DNA of 64,000 nucleotides from Hungateiclostridiaceae bacterium UBA1305 (GCA_002307275.1 DBTX01000072.1:133792-197791); one strand, 5' to 3'. Positions 44,483 to 53,258 are shown, numbered from the stretch's first letter. The notes: generated by a model from the sequence alone, not told the origin. Translations and numbers: made by a program.

Positions 44483-45373
44483 ATGGATTTCAAGTCACAT
44501 ATGGAAAAATGGAACCTGCTGATCAATAATGCACTGGGCGATTATCTGACAATCAATGACGGACCGGGTTCCAATATCAACAAAGCAATGAAATATAGTC
44601 TGATGGCGGGTGGCAAGCGATTGAGGCCTGTTCTTGCATTAGCTGTTTGCGAAATGCTGGAGGGTGACAGAAATGACGTAATACCATTTGCCTGTGCAAT
44701 CGAAATGATACATACCTATTCTTTGATTCATGACGACCTGCCTGCAATGGACAATGATGACTACAGAAGGGGAATACCTACAAATCACAAGGTGTATGGC
44801 GAAGCAATGGCGATTCTTGCAGGTGATGCGTTATTGAACAAAGCGTATGAATTGATGCTGACCTATACAGCAGCAAATAGTGAAGGGATTAAAAGAAAGC
44901 TTGAAGCTATGAAAATCATCGCGGACGGTGCTGGTGCAGAAGGCATGATACGCGGGCAGGTAGTGGATCTTGAGTCGGAGGGTGCCGTTATAAACAGGGA
45001 GATTCTTGAATATATGCACAAGTGTAAAACGGGAGCGCTTATAAAGGCACCTGTTCTTTCGAGTGCTCTTCTATCCGGCGCTTCAGATAAAGAATACAGA
45101 TTACTGGAAAACTATGCGGAAAATATCGGGCTGGCGTTCCAGATCAAGGATGATATCATGGACGTAAAGGGAAGTCTGGAACAGATGGGAAAATTATCAG
45201 GCAGCGATGCAGCAGCCGGTAAATCAACTTATGTGACGTTGTTCGGTGTGGAGGAAGCGGAAGTATTGCTGGACAATACAGTTAATTCTGCCGTGGATGC
45301 ACTGCAATCTTTTGGGGAAAAAGCGTGGTTTCTAAAAGAACTGGCTGAATTTATAAAAAACCGCTGCAGTTAG
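44483..45373 (+). CDS. ispA: Farnesyl (polyprenyl) diphosphate synthase
   Basis: A 296-residue trans-prenyltransferase. First Asp-rich motif in IHDDLPAMDNDDYRRG (FARM, with two small residues before it, typical of bacterial FPP synthase), second motif FQIKDDIMDV, and SLMAGGKRLRP for diphosphate binding. It adds IPP units to DMAPP/GPP. dxs, the entry of the MEP pathway, lies downstream after the OLE RNA and oapA. ATG 44483 after TTGGAGG. Confidence 0.96.
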   Translation: MDFKSHMEKWNLLINNALGDYLTINDGPGSNINKAMKYSLMAGGKRLRPVLALAVCEMLEGDRNDVIPFACAIEMIHTYSLIHDDLPAMDNDDYRRGIPTNHKVYGEAMAILAGDALLNKAYELMLTYTAANSEGIKRKLEAMKIIADGAGAEGMIRGQVVDLESEGAVINREILEYMHKCKTGALIKAPVLSSALLSGASDKEYRLLENYAENIGLAFQIKDDIMDVKGSLEQMGKLSGSDAAAGKSTYVTLFGVEEAEVLLDNTVNSAVDALQSFGEKAWFLKELAEFIKNRCS

Positions 45374-45528
45374 GATAATTATGATGCAACCTTCCTAAAT
45401 GCCAGTATTACTTATTTACAGGTACAACAGGTAAGCATAATGCCGATAAAGAAACATAAAGCCTTAATCCGTTCAATTAGCATACAAATCAAACTCCAGT
45501 AATTCTTTTAAGGATTATGCATATATGT

Positions 45529-45534
45529 TATAAT
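45529..45534 (+). promoter_or_regulatory. Candidate -10 box for OLE RNA
   Basis: TATAAT 7-12 nt before the probable RNA start. A weak -35 (TTTTAA, 45506-45511) is 17 nt upstream. OLE could also be made by read-through from the nusB-xse-ispA transcript. Confidence 0.4.
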
Positions 45535-45540
45535 AATAAT

Positions 45541-46190
45541 CCGGTACTTGATTAAGGTGAAAGCCTTTGCAATTGCCATAAAACAGGGTGGTGCAGTATT
45601 CTAGTCAGTACTGCCGTTTCTCAGGACGGGCCTAAAAATCCGTTTAAGGGCATATCGATGAAGTTCCTTGTGTCGGCTTGCTACGCCCAGTTGTGGGCTG
45701 ATGCTGGGAGTTAAGGTTTAGGGGCGATCTGCAATGGCATGCAGGCGTTGACCCCTCTACCGTGGAGACCCTGACTTTTGGAAGAAAAGCCGGTGCTGTG
45801 ACCTTTGATGGGAGCAGTGCTGCACCTCGACCACGAGCAGGGATTAAACCTGTTAGGCGGTATCGTATGATGCTGTGAACAGTGTAGCCTGCCTTGAGTG
45901 AATATGGTGGATAATGGATCAGATGCGCGAGCGCTGGCCGGTGTAAGTGCATTATCGCTATTTGAAACCTTATTTGCAAAAGAGGCTAGGAAACGGACAG
46001 ACTGCAGAGGAAAACTCCTAGGCTGTTCTTTATGAAATATGTTGGGGATTGCAGTGTGGACTAAGTGGTAATCAGGTTTCGCATGCGGTAACGCAGCGAC
46101 CGTGAATTCAAAGGGAAACCGCTGTTTTGGCGACAATTCAGTATAAACGGGGGAAATCCTGCCTGACCTAAGCCGCAAAATTTACTCAAC
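45541..46190 (+). ncRNA. ole: OLE RNA (ornate large extremophilic RNA)
   Basis: An ~620-650-nt stretch, more G/C-rich than nearby spacers, with no gene and many short complementary blocks (for example CAGTATTCTAGTCAGTACTG near 45594-45613 and GCCCAGTTGTGGGC near 45686-45700). Its place, between ispA and a small four-helix membrane-protein gene followed by dxs, is the known setting of OLE RNA in anaerobic and extremophilic Firmicutes. OLE RNA forms a membrane-bound ribonucleoprotein with OapA and is linked to cold, alcohol and Mg2+ stress in Bacillus halodurans. I identify it from size, context and partner gene; exact ends and secondary structure were not computed. Confidence 0.85.
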
Positions 46191-46216
46191 ATATTGCCAC
46201 CTGTTTTTTCATATAA

Positions 46217-46340
46217 GGAAACGGGACACACCGAAAGAGCAGAAGTCAGATACCAGAAGTCAGATATCAGAATTGAGCATTTTTACCGGATTAAGGCCCG
46301 GATCTTTGCTCTGGGGTCTGAGATATGTTCTTAATAAAAA
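46217..46340. repeat. Heptanucleotide-repeat hairpin element, copy 2 (between OLE RNA and oapA)
   Basis: GGGACACACCGAAAGAG, then CAGAAGT, CAGATAC, CAGAAGT, CAGATAT, CAGAATT-type heptads, a middle with GAATTGAGC, and a right arm GCTCTGGGGTCTGAGATATG that is partly complementary. It shares GGGACACA, the heptads and GAATTGAGC with the copy before nadK. Confidence 0.7.
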
Positions 46341-46356
46341 TTTGGAGGGTTTCATT

Positions 46357-46983
46357 TTGGATGGCAACTACAAACATCCGGTAGACGAAAAGAAAGTCAG
46401 GTTCAAACGAAGCACAGTTGCCGGTTCCAAAAGAAATAATGTAATATGGATTTTGACTGTAACAGCCGTATCCTTCATCATTTCAGCAATTTTAACTATT
46501 GTATCTTCGAATGTTCTCGAAGATGCTGCTATATTTGTATCCTTTCTGGTCATTTTTTTAATAATATTGATTAATATTATTTTTGATATCATAGGTACGG
46601 CAGTCACTGCGGCTGACGAGACCCCTTTCCACGCAATGGCCTCACGCAAGCTGTACGGGGCAAAGCAGTCCATCAGGCTCATACGCAATGCCGACAAGGT
46701 ATCAAATGTCTGTAACGATGTAGTGGGCGACATTTGTGGTATCATCAGCGGCGCTGCAGGTGCCTATATCATTTTCAGAATCATAGGCCGTCATGAATCG
46801 ATATCCTGGGCAGAACTTGCGATCACCGGGATGATAACTGCGCTTACCGTGGGAGGCAAAGCGTTTGGAAAAACCATTGCAATTCGTAATAGTAATTATA
46901 TTATTTATAAAGTAAGTGTTATAATAAAATTTGTGACTGACAAATTCTTCTTTATTATAAGAAAAAGGAAATCCAAAAAATGA
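46357..46983 (+). CDS. oapA: OLE-associated membrane protein OapA
   Basis: A 208-residue protein. TTG 46357 is chosen for the GGAGGG 8 nt upstream; the longer open frame runs back into the heptad element. Four hydrophobic helices (from ~residue 30: VIWILTVTAVSFIISAILTI; AAIFVSFLVIFLIILINIIF; ICGIISGAAGAYIIF; WAELAITGMITALTVGG). Between helices 2 and 4 are GTAVTAADETPFHAMAS and KLYGAKQSIRLI, which recall the DUF21/CNNM transporter core. OapA dimers bind OLE RNA and bring it to the membrane. Placement directly after the RNA and overlapping dxs by 4 nt supports the assignment. Confidence 0.88.
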   Translation: MDGNYKHPVDEKKVRFKRSTVAGSKRNNVIWILTVTAVSFIISAILTIVSSNVLEDAAIFVSFLVIFLIILINIIFDIIGTAVTAADETPFHAMASRKLYGAKQSIRLIRNADKVSNVCNDVVGDICGIISGAAGAYIIFRIIGRHESISWAELAITGMITALTVGGKAFGKTIAIRNSNYIIYKVSVIIKFVTDKFFFIIRKRKSKK

Positions 46984-48866
46984 CTGAAAATAAAACAAAC
47001 GAATATTTGCTTGAAGGTATAAATTCATCAAATGATATAAAGAAGCTTGACTCAATGCAGCTTAAAAAGTTGGCTGGCGAGATAAGGCAATTTCTGATTG
47101 AAAAGGTTTCTGTGACTGGAGGCCATCTTGCATCAAATCTTGGTGTTGTTGAGCTTACGCTTGCTCTGCATAAGGTTTTCAGCACTCCGGAAGACAAGAT
47201 TGTCTGGGATGTAGGGCATCAATCGTATATACATAAAATCATTACAGGACGTAGAGAGCAGTTTGATACACTGCGGCAGCTTAACGGCATTTCCGGTTTC
47301 CCGAAGCAGAATGAAAGCTGCAGTGACTGTTTCAATACCGGACATAGCAGCACATCTATATCTGCAGCACTTGGAATAGCCAAAGCCAGAGACATACTGA
47401 AACAGCAATTTTCGGTCGTCGCCGTGATAGGTGACGGTGCAATGACCGGCGGAATGGCATTTGAAGCATTAAACGACGCAGGAAGGTCGCCAAACAACTT
47501 TATTATCATACTGAACGACAATGAAATGTCGATCAGTCGAAATGTGGGCGGATTTTCACGCTATTTGAGCAAAATCAGAACGCAGCCCATTTACTCAAAG
47601 GCGAAAGAGGATCTGGATACGCTTCTTAAAAAAATACCGGCTGTCGGAAAGACTGCTTATCGGGCACTGGTCAGGGCCAAGGGCACTATAAAATATATGG
47701 TGATGCCAGGAGTGATATTTGAAGAACTTGGTCTGAAGTATCTCGGACCGATTGATGGACATGATATAAATGAACTAGTCAAGGTTTTTGTAAACGCAAA
47801 AAGGTTGAAGGGTCCTGTTTTGATACATATCAGGACACAAAAAGGCAAAGGCTACATGTATGCGGAGGAGAATCCCCAGAATTTCCATGCAATATCTCCA
47901 TTTGAAATTGAAACGGGTGAAACTAAAATCAATAACGGCCCAACTTTTTCAGATGTTTTCGGCAGCAAGATGGTAAAATTGGCACAGATCGAACCCGGAC
48001 TTGCAGCAATAACGGCTGCAATGCCGCTTGGAACGGGTCTCGACGAGTTTTCAAAAAAGTACCCTAAAAGATTTTTTGATGTCGGTATAGCGGAACAACA
48101 TGCTGTGACATTCGCTGCGGGACTGGCCAAAGCTGGTATCAAACCAGTCTTTGCCGTATATTCAACCTTTCTTCAGCGTTCCTATGATCAGATCTTGCAC
48201 GATGTAGCACTTCAAAAATTGCATGTGGTTCTTGCCATTGACAGGGCGGGCATTGTGGGTGAAGACGGTGAAACGCATCAGGGCCTTTATGACATTTCAT
48301 TCTTAAATCATATACCAAATATGACAATAGCAGCGCCATGCGATTATACGGAATTTGAAAATCTGTTGGAATATGCGGTTTTGAAATTTGACGGACCCAT
48401 TGCGATCAGATACCCGAGAGGGACGGGTCAAAAACAGTTGATTCCGGCTTCGGAAATACGCAGCGGGAAAGGCGTGAAGCTGATTTCCGGCAATGATGTT
48501 TCAATCATCGCCATCGGAAATATGGTTGAAACGGCTTTAAATGTAGCTATTATTCTAAAGGATAAGGGTATCAGTGCGGATGTTATAAATGCAAGATTTA
48601 TAAAACCTTTGGATGAGAAATTAATATTGGAAAGTGCAGCTAAAACAGGCGTTGTTGTTACCGTGGAGGATAATTCGGTCAAGGGTGGTTTCGGAAGCAG
48701 CATTCTGGAACTGATCAATAAAAGCAGCTTCAAGGCTAAAACGGCTGTTTTTGGCTTCCCGGACATACCTATACTCCATGGTTCCAGAAAGGAACTTTAT
48801 AAAAAGTATGGCCTTGACAAGGATTCACTTTCCCATGAGATAGTCAGGATGCTTAGAAACAAGTAA
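46980..48866 (+). CDS. dxs: 1-Deoxy-D-xylulose-5-phosphate synthase
   Basis: A 628-residue thiamine-diphosphate enzyme that condenses pyruvate and glyceraldehyde-3-phosphate, the first step of the MEP isoprenoid pathway. SNLGVVELTLALHKVF and WDVGHQSYIHKI near the N-terminus, GDGAMTGGMAFEALNDAG (ThDP/Mg motif, ~residues 150-167), DVGIAEQHAVTFAAGLA (catalytic Glu) and AIRYPRGTG. Its ATG overlaps the oapA stop (ATGA). Confidence 0.97.
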   Translation: MTENKTNEYLLEGINSSNDIKKLDSMQLKKLAGEIRQFLIEKVSVTGGHLASNLGVVELTLALHKVFSTPEDKIVWDVGHQSYIHKIITGRREQFDTLRQLNGISGFPKQNESCSDCFNTGHSSTSISAALGIAKARDILKQQFSVVAVIGDGAMTGGMAFEALNDAGRSPNNFIIILNDNEMSISRNVGGFSRYLSKIRTQPIYSKAKEDLDTLLKKIPAVGKTAYRALVRAKGTIKYMVMPGVIFEELGLKYLGPIDGHDINELVKVFVNAKRLKGPVLIHIRTQKGKGYMYAEENPQNFHAISPFEIETGETKINNGPTFSDVFGSKMVKLAQIEPGLAAITAAMPLGTGLDEFSKKYPKRFFDVGIAEQHAVTFAAGLAKAGIKPVFAVYSTFLQRSYDQILHDVALQKLHVVLAIDRAGIVGEDGETHQGLYDISFLNHIPNMTIAAPCDYTEFENLLEYAVLKFDGPIAIRYPRGTGQKQLIPASEIRSGKGVKLISGNDVSIIAIGNMVETALNVAIILKDKGISADVINARFIKPLDEKLILESAAKTGVVVTVEDNSVKGGFGSSILELINKSSFKAKTAVFGFPDIPILHGSRKELYKKYGLDKDSLSHEIVRMLRNK

Positions 48867-48896
48867 GGACGCAGAACGGTTATTGGAGGAGCGGGA

Positions 48897-49709
48897 TTGG
48901 AAAAGGAACGACTTGATATATTGGTTGTTGGAAAAGGTTTGTGTGAAAGCCGTGAAAAAGCGAAGAGTTCAATCATGGCAGGCCTTGTTTATGTAAATGG
49001 CGAGCGTGCGGACAAGCCAGGCAGCAGCTATGATAAAGCTGCAGAGGTGGAGCTGCGTGAGAATCTCAACCCGTATGTAAGCAGAGGGGGTCTCAAGCTT
49101 GAAAAGGCAATAAAATATTTTGGAATAAGTCTGAGTGGAAAGCAGACAATAGATGTTGGAGCGTCCACAGGAGGCTTTACCGACTGTATGTTGAAGAACG
49201 GCGCAGTAAAGGTCGTAGCAATCGATGTCGGTTACGGCCAGCTTGCTTGGACTCTTCGCAACGATGAACGGGTTAAAAATCTTGAAAGGACAAACATCAG
49301 GTATGTTAAACCCGAAGATATAGATATGGTGGCTGATTTTACCTCAATTGATGTTTCTTTCATTTCATTGAGAAAAGTGCTTCCGGCAATAAAAGGACTG
49401 CTCGATCAAGAGAGGGGCGAGATACTCTGTCTCATAAAGCCCCAGTTTGAAGCAGGCCGTGAAAAGGTTGGAAAGCATGGCGTCGTAAGGGATATAGCCG
49501 TGCACAGACAGGTTGTGGAGGATGTGATCTCATTTGCAGTAAGTATCGGCTTTCATCTCAAAGGCCTGACCTACTCTCCAATCAAAGGTCCGGAAGGCAA
49601 TATCGAATATCTTTGCTATTTGTCATTATATGACGATAACAAAGATATCCGGGAAATATTGCCTGAAATAGAACATGTTGTCGGACTGTCTCATTCTGAG
49701 CTTAAATAG
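48897..49709 (+). CDS. tlyA: TlyA-family rRNA 2'-O-methyltransferase (hemolysin A homologue)
   Basis: A 270-residue protein starting at TTG 48897 after GGAGGAG. N-terminal S4 RNA-binding domain (RLDILVVGKGLCESREKAK) and a C-terminal FtsJ/Rossmann methyltransferase with TIDVGASTGGFTDCMLKNGA and DVSFISLRKVLP. Mycobacterial TlyA methylates 16S C1409 and 23S C1920; Firmicute members (YqxC) are less studied, so rRNA target is by family. It follows dxs by 30 nt as in Bacillus. Confidence 0.93.
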   Translation: MEKERLDILVVGKGLCESREKAKSSIMAGLVYVNGERADKPGSSYDKAAEVELRENLNPYVSRGGLKLEKAIKYFGISLSGKQTIDVGASTGGFTDCMLKNGAVKVVAIDVGYGQLAWTLRNDERVKNLERTNIRYVKPEDIDMVADFTSIDVSFISLRKVLPAIKGLLDQERGEILCLIKPQFEAGREKVGKHGVVRDIAVHRQVVEDVISFAVSIGFHLKGLTYSPIKGPEGNIEYLCYLSLYDDNKDIREILPEIEHVVGLSHSELK

Positions 49710-49761
49710 GACGAAAAAAGGTTAAAATTGTTTTTGGAATAATTATACGGTATAATAGGAA

Positions 49762-49945
49762 AGGGGACACAGAAAGATCAGAAACCAGAAACCAGAAACC
49801 AGAAACCAGAAACCAGAAGGCAGAAATAAGAATTGAGCCTTCCTATGAAGCAGTATCGGATTTTATTCTCTTGTGTCTGGTTTCTGTTCTCTGCAGTTTC
49901 GGAATGTCCTCTTTTGACGCTAAAGAAATTTGGACACACCTCAAC
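49762..49945. repeat. Heptanucleotide-repeat hairpin element, copy 3 (between tlyA and nadK)
   Basis: GGGGACACAGAAAGAT, then four or more CCAGAAA units (49780-49817), GAATTGAGC, a middle region, and a complementary right arm (GTGTCTGGTTTCTGTTCTCTG, split by mismatches; ~49873-49893), ending near TTTGGACACACC. It fills most of the 288-nt spacer before nadK. An open frame on the minus strand here is a repeat artefact. Confidence 0.75.
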
Positions 49946-49997
49946 AAGGAGTGTACACAATACAATCGAGTCGCTAAATTTATATATAGAGGTATAG

Positions 49998-50906
49998 ATG
50001 AAAACAATCGGGATTATTACAAATATTGACAGAGATCCAGATTTTCAATATACAATGCGGCTTGCTGACAGTGTAAAAAAGCATGGCGGTAACGTTAGAA
50101 CGGATGCGGAATTGCATGCCAGTGCAGGTATTGGTGAACCATTCAGCGGCGATGATATTTTTGATGGCTGCGACATAATCGTTTGCCTTGGTGGAGACGG
50201 CACCTTTCTTAAAGCTGCAAAAAGGGTTTACTCAAAAGGCTTGCCTATACTTGGTATAAATCTTGGAAACCTTGGATTCCTTACGGAAGTTGACAGAAAC
50301 GATATTGATTTTGCAATTGAGCAGCTGTTTAACAACAATTACTCGATTGAAGAAAGAATGATGCTTGAAGCTGTCATACACCGCAAAAAGGAAGCCCCGA
50401 TATATGATATTGCTTTGAATGATGCAGTGATAACAAGAGGGGCAATATCCAGGATCGTCCATGTAAAAACATATGTGAATGATGTATTCGTAGATTCTTT
50501 CCCTGGGGATGGCCTTATCATATCAAGTCCGACAGGATCGACAGCCTACTCATTATCTGCAGGTGGACCTATCGTTGAGCCGGATACAAATTTACTGCTT
50601 ATTACACCAATATGCCCACATATCCTGTATTCCAGGTCATTTGTAACCAAAGCGGACAGTGTTGTAAAGGCAGTGATCGATGAGGATTTCAAGCACAATG
50701 CCATCGTAGCCCTTGATGGACAGGAAGGGCATGATATAAGAGGGGGAGACATGGTTGAAGTAAAAAGATCGCCGTATACAACAAAACTGGTAAAATTGAA
50801 TTCAAGGAACTTCTTTAACATACTTAGAACAAAAATATATTATAGAGGAGAGAACTTAAAAAAAGATGAAATACAGCAGGCATGCAAAAATACTGGAACT
50901 GATTGA
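49998..50906 (+). CDS. nadK: NAD kinase
   Basis: A 302-residue enzyme that phosphorylates NAD to NADP. GGDGTFLKAAKR (GGDG motif, ~residues 58-69), GINLGNLGFLTEV and SSPTGSTAYSLSAGGPIV. The family's usual end (FFNILRTK) is at ~280; here ~15-20 more residues follow, because the frame continues through the argR ribosome-binding site and start. It overlaps argR by 41 nt. ATG 49998 follows AGAGGT. Confidence 0.95.
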   Translation: MKTIGIITNIDRDPDFQYTMRLADSVKKHGGNVRTDAELHASAGIGEPFSGDDIFDGCDIIVCLGGDGTFLKAAKRVYSKGLPILGINLGNLGFLTEVDRNDIDFAIEQLFNNNYSIEERMMLEAVIHRKKEAPIYDIALNDAVITRGAISRIVHVKTYVNDVFVDSFPGDGLIISSPTGSTAYSLSAGGPIVEPDTNLLLITPICPHILYSRSFVTKADSVVKAVIDEDFKHNAIVALDGQEGHDIRGGDMVEVKRSPYTTKLVKLNSRNFFNILRTKIYYRGENLKKDEIQQACKNTGTD

Positions 50907-51315
50907 AAAATTTCATATAGAGACGCAGGAAGAACTTGCGGAAAAGCTTAAGGAACAGGGAATGGACGTTACACAGGCTACAGTATCCAGAGATATCAAG
51001 GAACTGAGACTTATCAAGATCATGGTGGATGACGAGCATTACAAATATGCTCCTATTTCCCACACCGAAGGTTCTATTACGAACAGACTCCTTACGATAT
51101 TTACGGAATCCTTTGTCCACTGCGACTATGCCAATAACATCGTGGTTGTAAAAACACTGCCTGGAATGGCACAGGCGTCTGCATCCGCGGTTGATACGCT
51201 GAAATGGTCGGAGATTGTTGGAACCATTGCCGGCGACGATACCATCATGGTCGTTTGCAGGGCTGAAAAAATAGCAGAAGAGCTTGTAAACAAACTGAGT
51301 AAAATGATTAAATAG
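50866..51315 (+). CDS. argR: Arginine repressor ArgR/AhrC
   Basis: A 149-residue repressor. N-terminal winged helix (TQATVSRDIKELRLIK, residues ~36-51) and C-terminal arginine-binding hexamerisation domain with GTIAGDDTIMVVCR. It represses arginine biosynthesis and, in Bacillus, activates catabolic genes such as rocD; a rocD gene lies at 13.8 kb. GAGGAGAG precedes ATG 50866 inside nadK. Confidence 0.96.
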   Translation: MKYSRHAKILELIEKFHIETQEELAEKLKEQGMDVTQATVSRDIKELRLIKIMVDDEHYKYAPISHTEGSITNRLLTIFTESFVHCDYANNIVVVKTLPGMAQASASAVDTLKWSEIVGTIAGDDTIMVVCRAEKIAEELVNKLSKMIK

Positions 51316-51329
51316 TGTCGGGGGCATAT

Positions 51330-53123
51330 ATGCTTTTACAGCTTGACATCCACAATATTGCACTGATTGACGAGGTTAATATTGAACTGATTGACGGACT
51401 GAACATCCTGACAGGTGAAACCGGTGCGGGAAAGTCTATCATTATCGATTCCATTAATGCTGTTCTTGGTGAGCGGGTGTCGAGGGATATTATCAGGACA
51501 GGTACGGATAAAGCCCTGGTAGAAGCTGTTTTTGAAATCAACAATGAAAATTTCAAGGATATTTTTGAAGAAATGGGTATGGAACCGGAAGAAGACAATA
51601 CTTTGATCCTCTCAAGGGAGATATCACAGTCCGGAAGGAATACCTGCCGGGTCAACGGAAAAATGGTGTCATTATCCCTTATTAAAGTCATTGGAGAGCG
51701 GCTGATCGATTTACATGGACAACATGACAATCAGTCTCTGCTAAAAGTTGAAAATCATATTGATCTTCTGGATTCCTTTGGCGGTGAAGTCATCAGTGCG
51801 TTAAGGCAGGAGTACAATAAACGGTTGGAACAATACAGGGATATCAAGGCAAGGCTAAAAGGCTTATCCGGAGATCCCGGAGAACGTGAAAGGAAAATTG
51901 ATCTTTTAAAATTCCAGATAGATGAAATAAATAAGGCCAGGCTGAAAAAAGGCGAAGAGGATGAATTGAACAAGCAGAAGCTGCTGCTTGCAAATTCGGA
52001 GAAAATAGCAGCCTCACTTAACTCGGGATACAGCCTGTTATCATCAGGCGAACTTGGCGGAAGATCGGCAATTGATTCGATTAATGAAGCTCTTTCCCAA
52101 TTGAACGCGATATTAAGACTGGGCAAGGACTACGAAGAGTTGCATAAACTCTTGCAGGAGCTGTTATACCAGCTTGAGGAAATCACGGAAGACATCAGGG
52201 ATCATTCTGACAGTGTTGAGAACAATCCCGCACTGCTGGAAGAAATTGAAGAAAGACTCGATTTAATTTACAAGCTTAAAAGGAAATATGGGATCACAAT
52301 TGAGGACATTCATCAATATTGTACCAATTGTGAAAATCAACTCGATGATATGGTAAAAAGTGAGGAAACTGCTGTTATGCTCAGGGCAAGACGATCTGAG
52401 CTTGAGGGCCTGCTTTATGAAACGGCGGCAAGGATCAACGCCGAGAGAGTAAAAGCAGCACATCTTCTTGAGGGCAAAATTGGAGAACAACTGGATGATC
52501 TTGAAATGAAAAAGGCGAGATTCAAGGTTGACATACAATTTGATCCCATGTCTTCTGACACAGGACGCATGGGCGAGCAGTTGACCAGTCAACTATCTGC
52601 TTCAAGGCAGATAGTTGATAAGTCAACGACCAGCTCCGGCACCAGAAAATATGCACAGAATGGTCTCGACAAAGTAGAATTCCTGATTTCGGCGAACGCT
52701 GGCGAACCTTTGAAGCCTTTGGCTAAAATAGCCTCAGGTGGCGAAATGTCAAGAATTATGCTTGCAATAAAGACAATTCTAGCTGAAGTTGATAAAATTC
52801 CTACAATGATATTTGATGAGATAGATATCGGAATCAGCGGAAAGACGGCGCAAAAGGTAGGGGACAAGCTATCCTGCCTATCCCGCGGACATCAGGTCAT
52901 TTGCGTAACACACCTGGCTCAGATCGCCTGTATGGCAGATCATCACTTTCTTATTGAAAAAATTTCGGAGGATGACAGCACAAAAACAACAGTAGTAAAG
53001 CTTGAAGGAAATGGAATTATCAAGGAAATAGCAAGACTGATCGGAGGAGAAACAAGCTCGGCAACCTCTTTGAAATATGCTGAAGAGATGCTTAACAGTG
53101 CAAAAATGATAATAAGGACTTGA
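51330..53123 (+). CDS. recN: DNA repair protein RecN (SMC-like)
   Basis: A 597-residue SMC-family ATPase in double-strand break repair. ATG 51330 follows GGGGG. Walker A GETGAGKSIIIDSINAVLG (~residues 28-46), LHGQHDNQSLL, a coiled coil (~165-365), signature KIASGGEMSRIMLAIK and Walker B DEIDIGISG. Between the second coiled-coil arm and the signature motif, residues ~411-436 (GRMGEQLTSQLSASRQIVDK and following) come from a palindromic element with a nested hairpin and have no counterpart in the family as I know it. B. subtilis RecN is 576 residues, so the ~20-30-residue excess fits this insertion. Confidence 0.95.
   Translation: MLLQLDIHNIALIDEVNIELIDGLNILTGETGAGKSIIIDSINAVLGERVSRDIIRTGTDKALVEAVFEINNENFKDIFEEMGMEPEEDNTLILSREISQSGRNTCRVNGKMVSLSLIKVIGERLIDLHGQHDNQSLLKVENHIDLLDSFGGEVISALRQEYNKRLEQYRDIKARLKGLSGDPGERERKIDLLKFQIDEINKARLKKGEEDELNKQKLLLANSEKIAASLNSGYSLLSSGELGGRSAIDSINEALSQLNAILRLGKDYEELHKLLQELLYQLEEITEDIRDHSDSVENNPALLEEIEERLDLIYKLKRKYGITIEDIHQYCTNCENQLDDMVKSEETAVMLRARRSELEGLLYETAARINAERVKAAHLLEGKIGEQLDDLEMKKARFKVDIQFDPMSSDTGRMGEQLTSQLSASRQIVDKSTTSSGTRKYAQNGLDKVEFLISANAGEPLKPLAKIASGGEMSRIMLAIKTILAEVDKIPTMIFDEIDIGISGKTAQKVGDKLSCLSRGHQVICVTHLAQIACMADHHFLIEKISEDDSTKTTVVKLEGNGIIKEIARLIGGETSSATSLKYAEEMLNSAKMIIRT
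52561..52636 (+). repeat. Dispersed palindromic element, copy 4 (inside recN, with nested palindrome)
   Basis: Left half CAGGACGCATGGGCG, AGCAGTTGAC and right half GTCAACGACCAGCTCC match the other copies. In place of the usual 3-4-nt loop are ~36 nt including CAACTATCTGC-TTCAAG-GCAGATAGTTG, an 11-bp perfect hairpin. Read in frame in recN without a stop; the frame differs from that used in glgA. Confidence 0.85.
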
Positions 53124-53134
53124 TTTATAACGAC

Positions 53135-53176
53135 AAAGCAAGAAAATCCGGTTAAAACGCCGGATTTTCTTGCTTT
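53135..53176 (+). terminator. Intrinsic terminator after recN
   Basis: AAAGCAAGAAAATCCGG (53135-53151) pairs exactly with CCGGATTTTCTTGCTTT (53160-53176) and is followed by T-rich sequence. It closes the tlyA-nadK-argR-recN run before spoIVB. Confidence 0.9.
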
Positions 53177-53258
53177 TATCCTTTTTTACCTCCTGTTCAT
53201 TTATTTGTTTGAATAAATGATTTTGCAAAAGGTTAACTTACTTGCAGGAGGTTAGACA

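Larger units (their letters stand above)
45374..46356. other. 983-bp non-coding interval between ispA and oapA
   Basis: It has no credible protein gene; the minus-strand frames at 45644-45979 and 45711-46178 have no start signals and lie across the structured RNA. In order it holds ~155 nt of A/T-rich spacer with a -10 box (TATAAT, 45529-45534), the OLE RNA region (~45541-46190), and a heptad-repeat hairpin (46217-46340) reaching the oapA ribosome-binding site. Confidence 0.8.

Noticed and set aside
45644..46178. Minus-strand open frames in the ispA-oapA interval
   Set aside because: No ribosome-binding sites, compositionally odd proteins, and they overlie the OLE RNA region.
49778..49960. 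60-codon minus-strand open frame
   Set aside because: Its C-terminal SGFWFLVSGF-type repetition comes from the heptad-repeat element.
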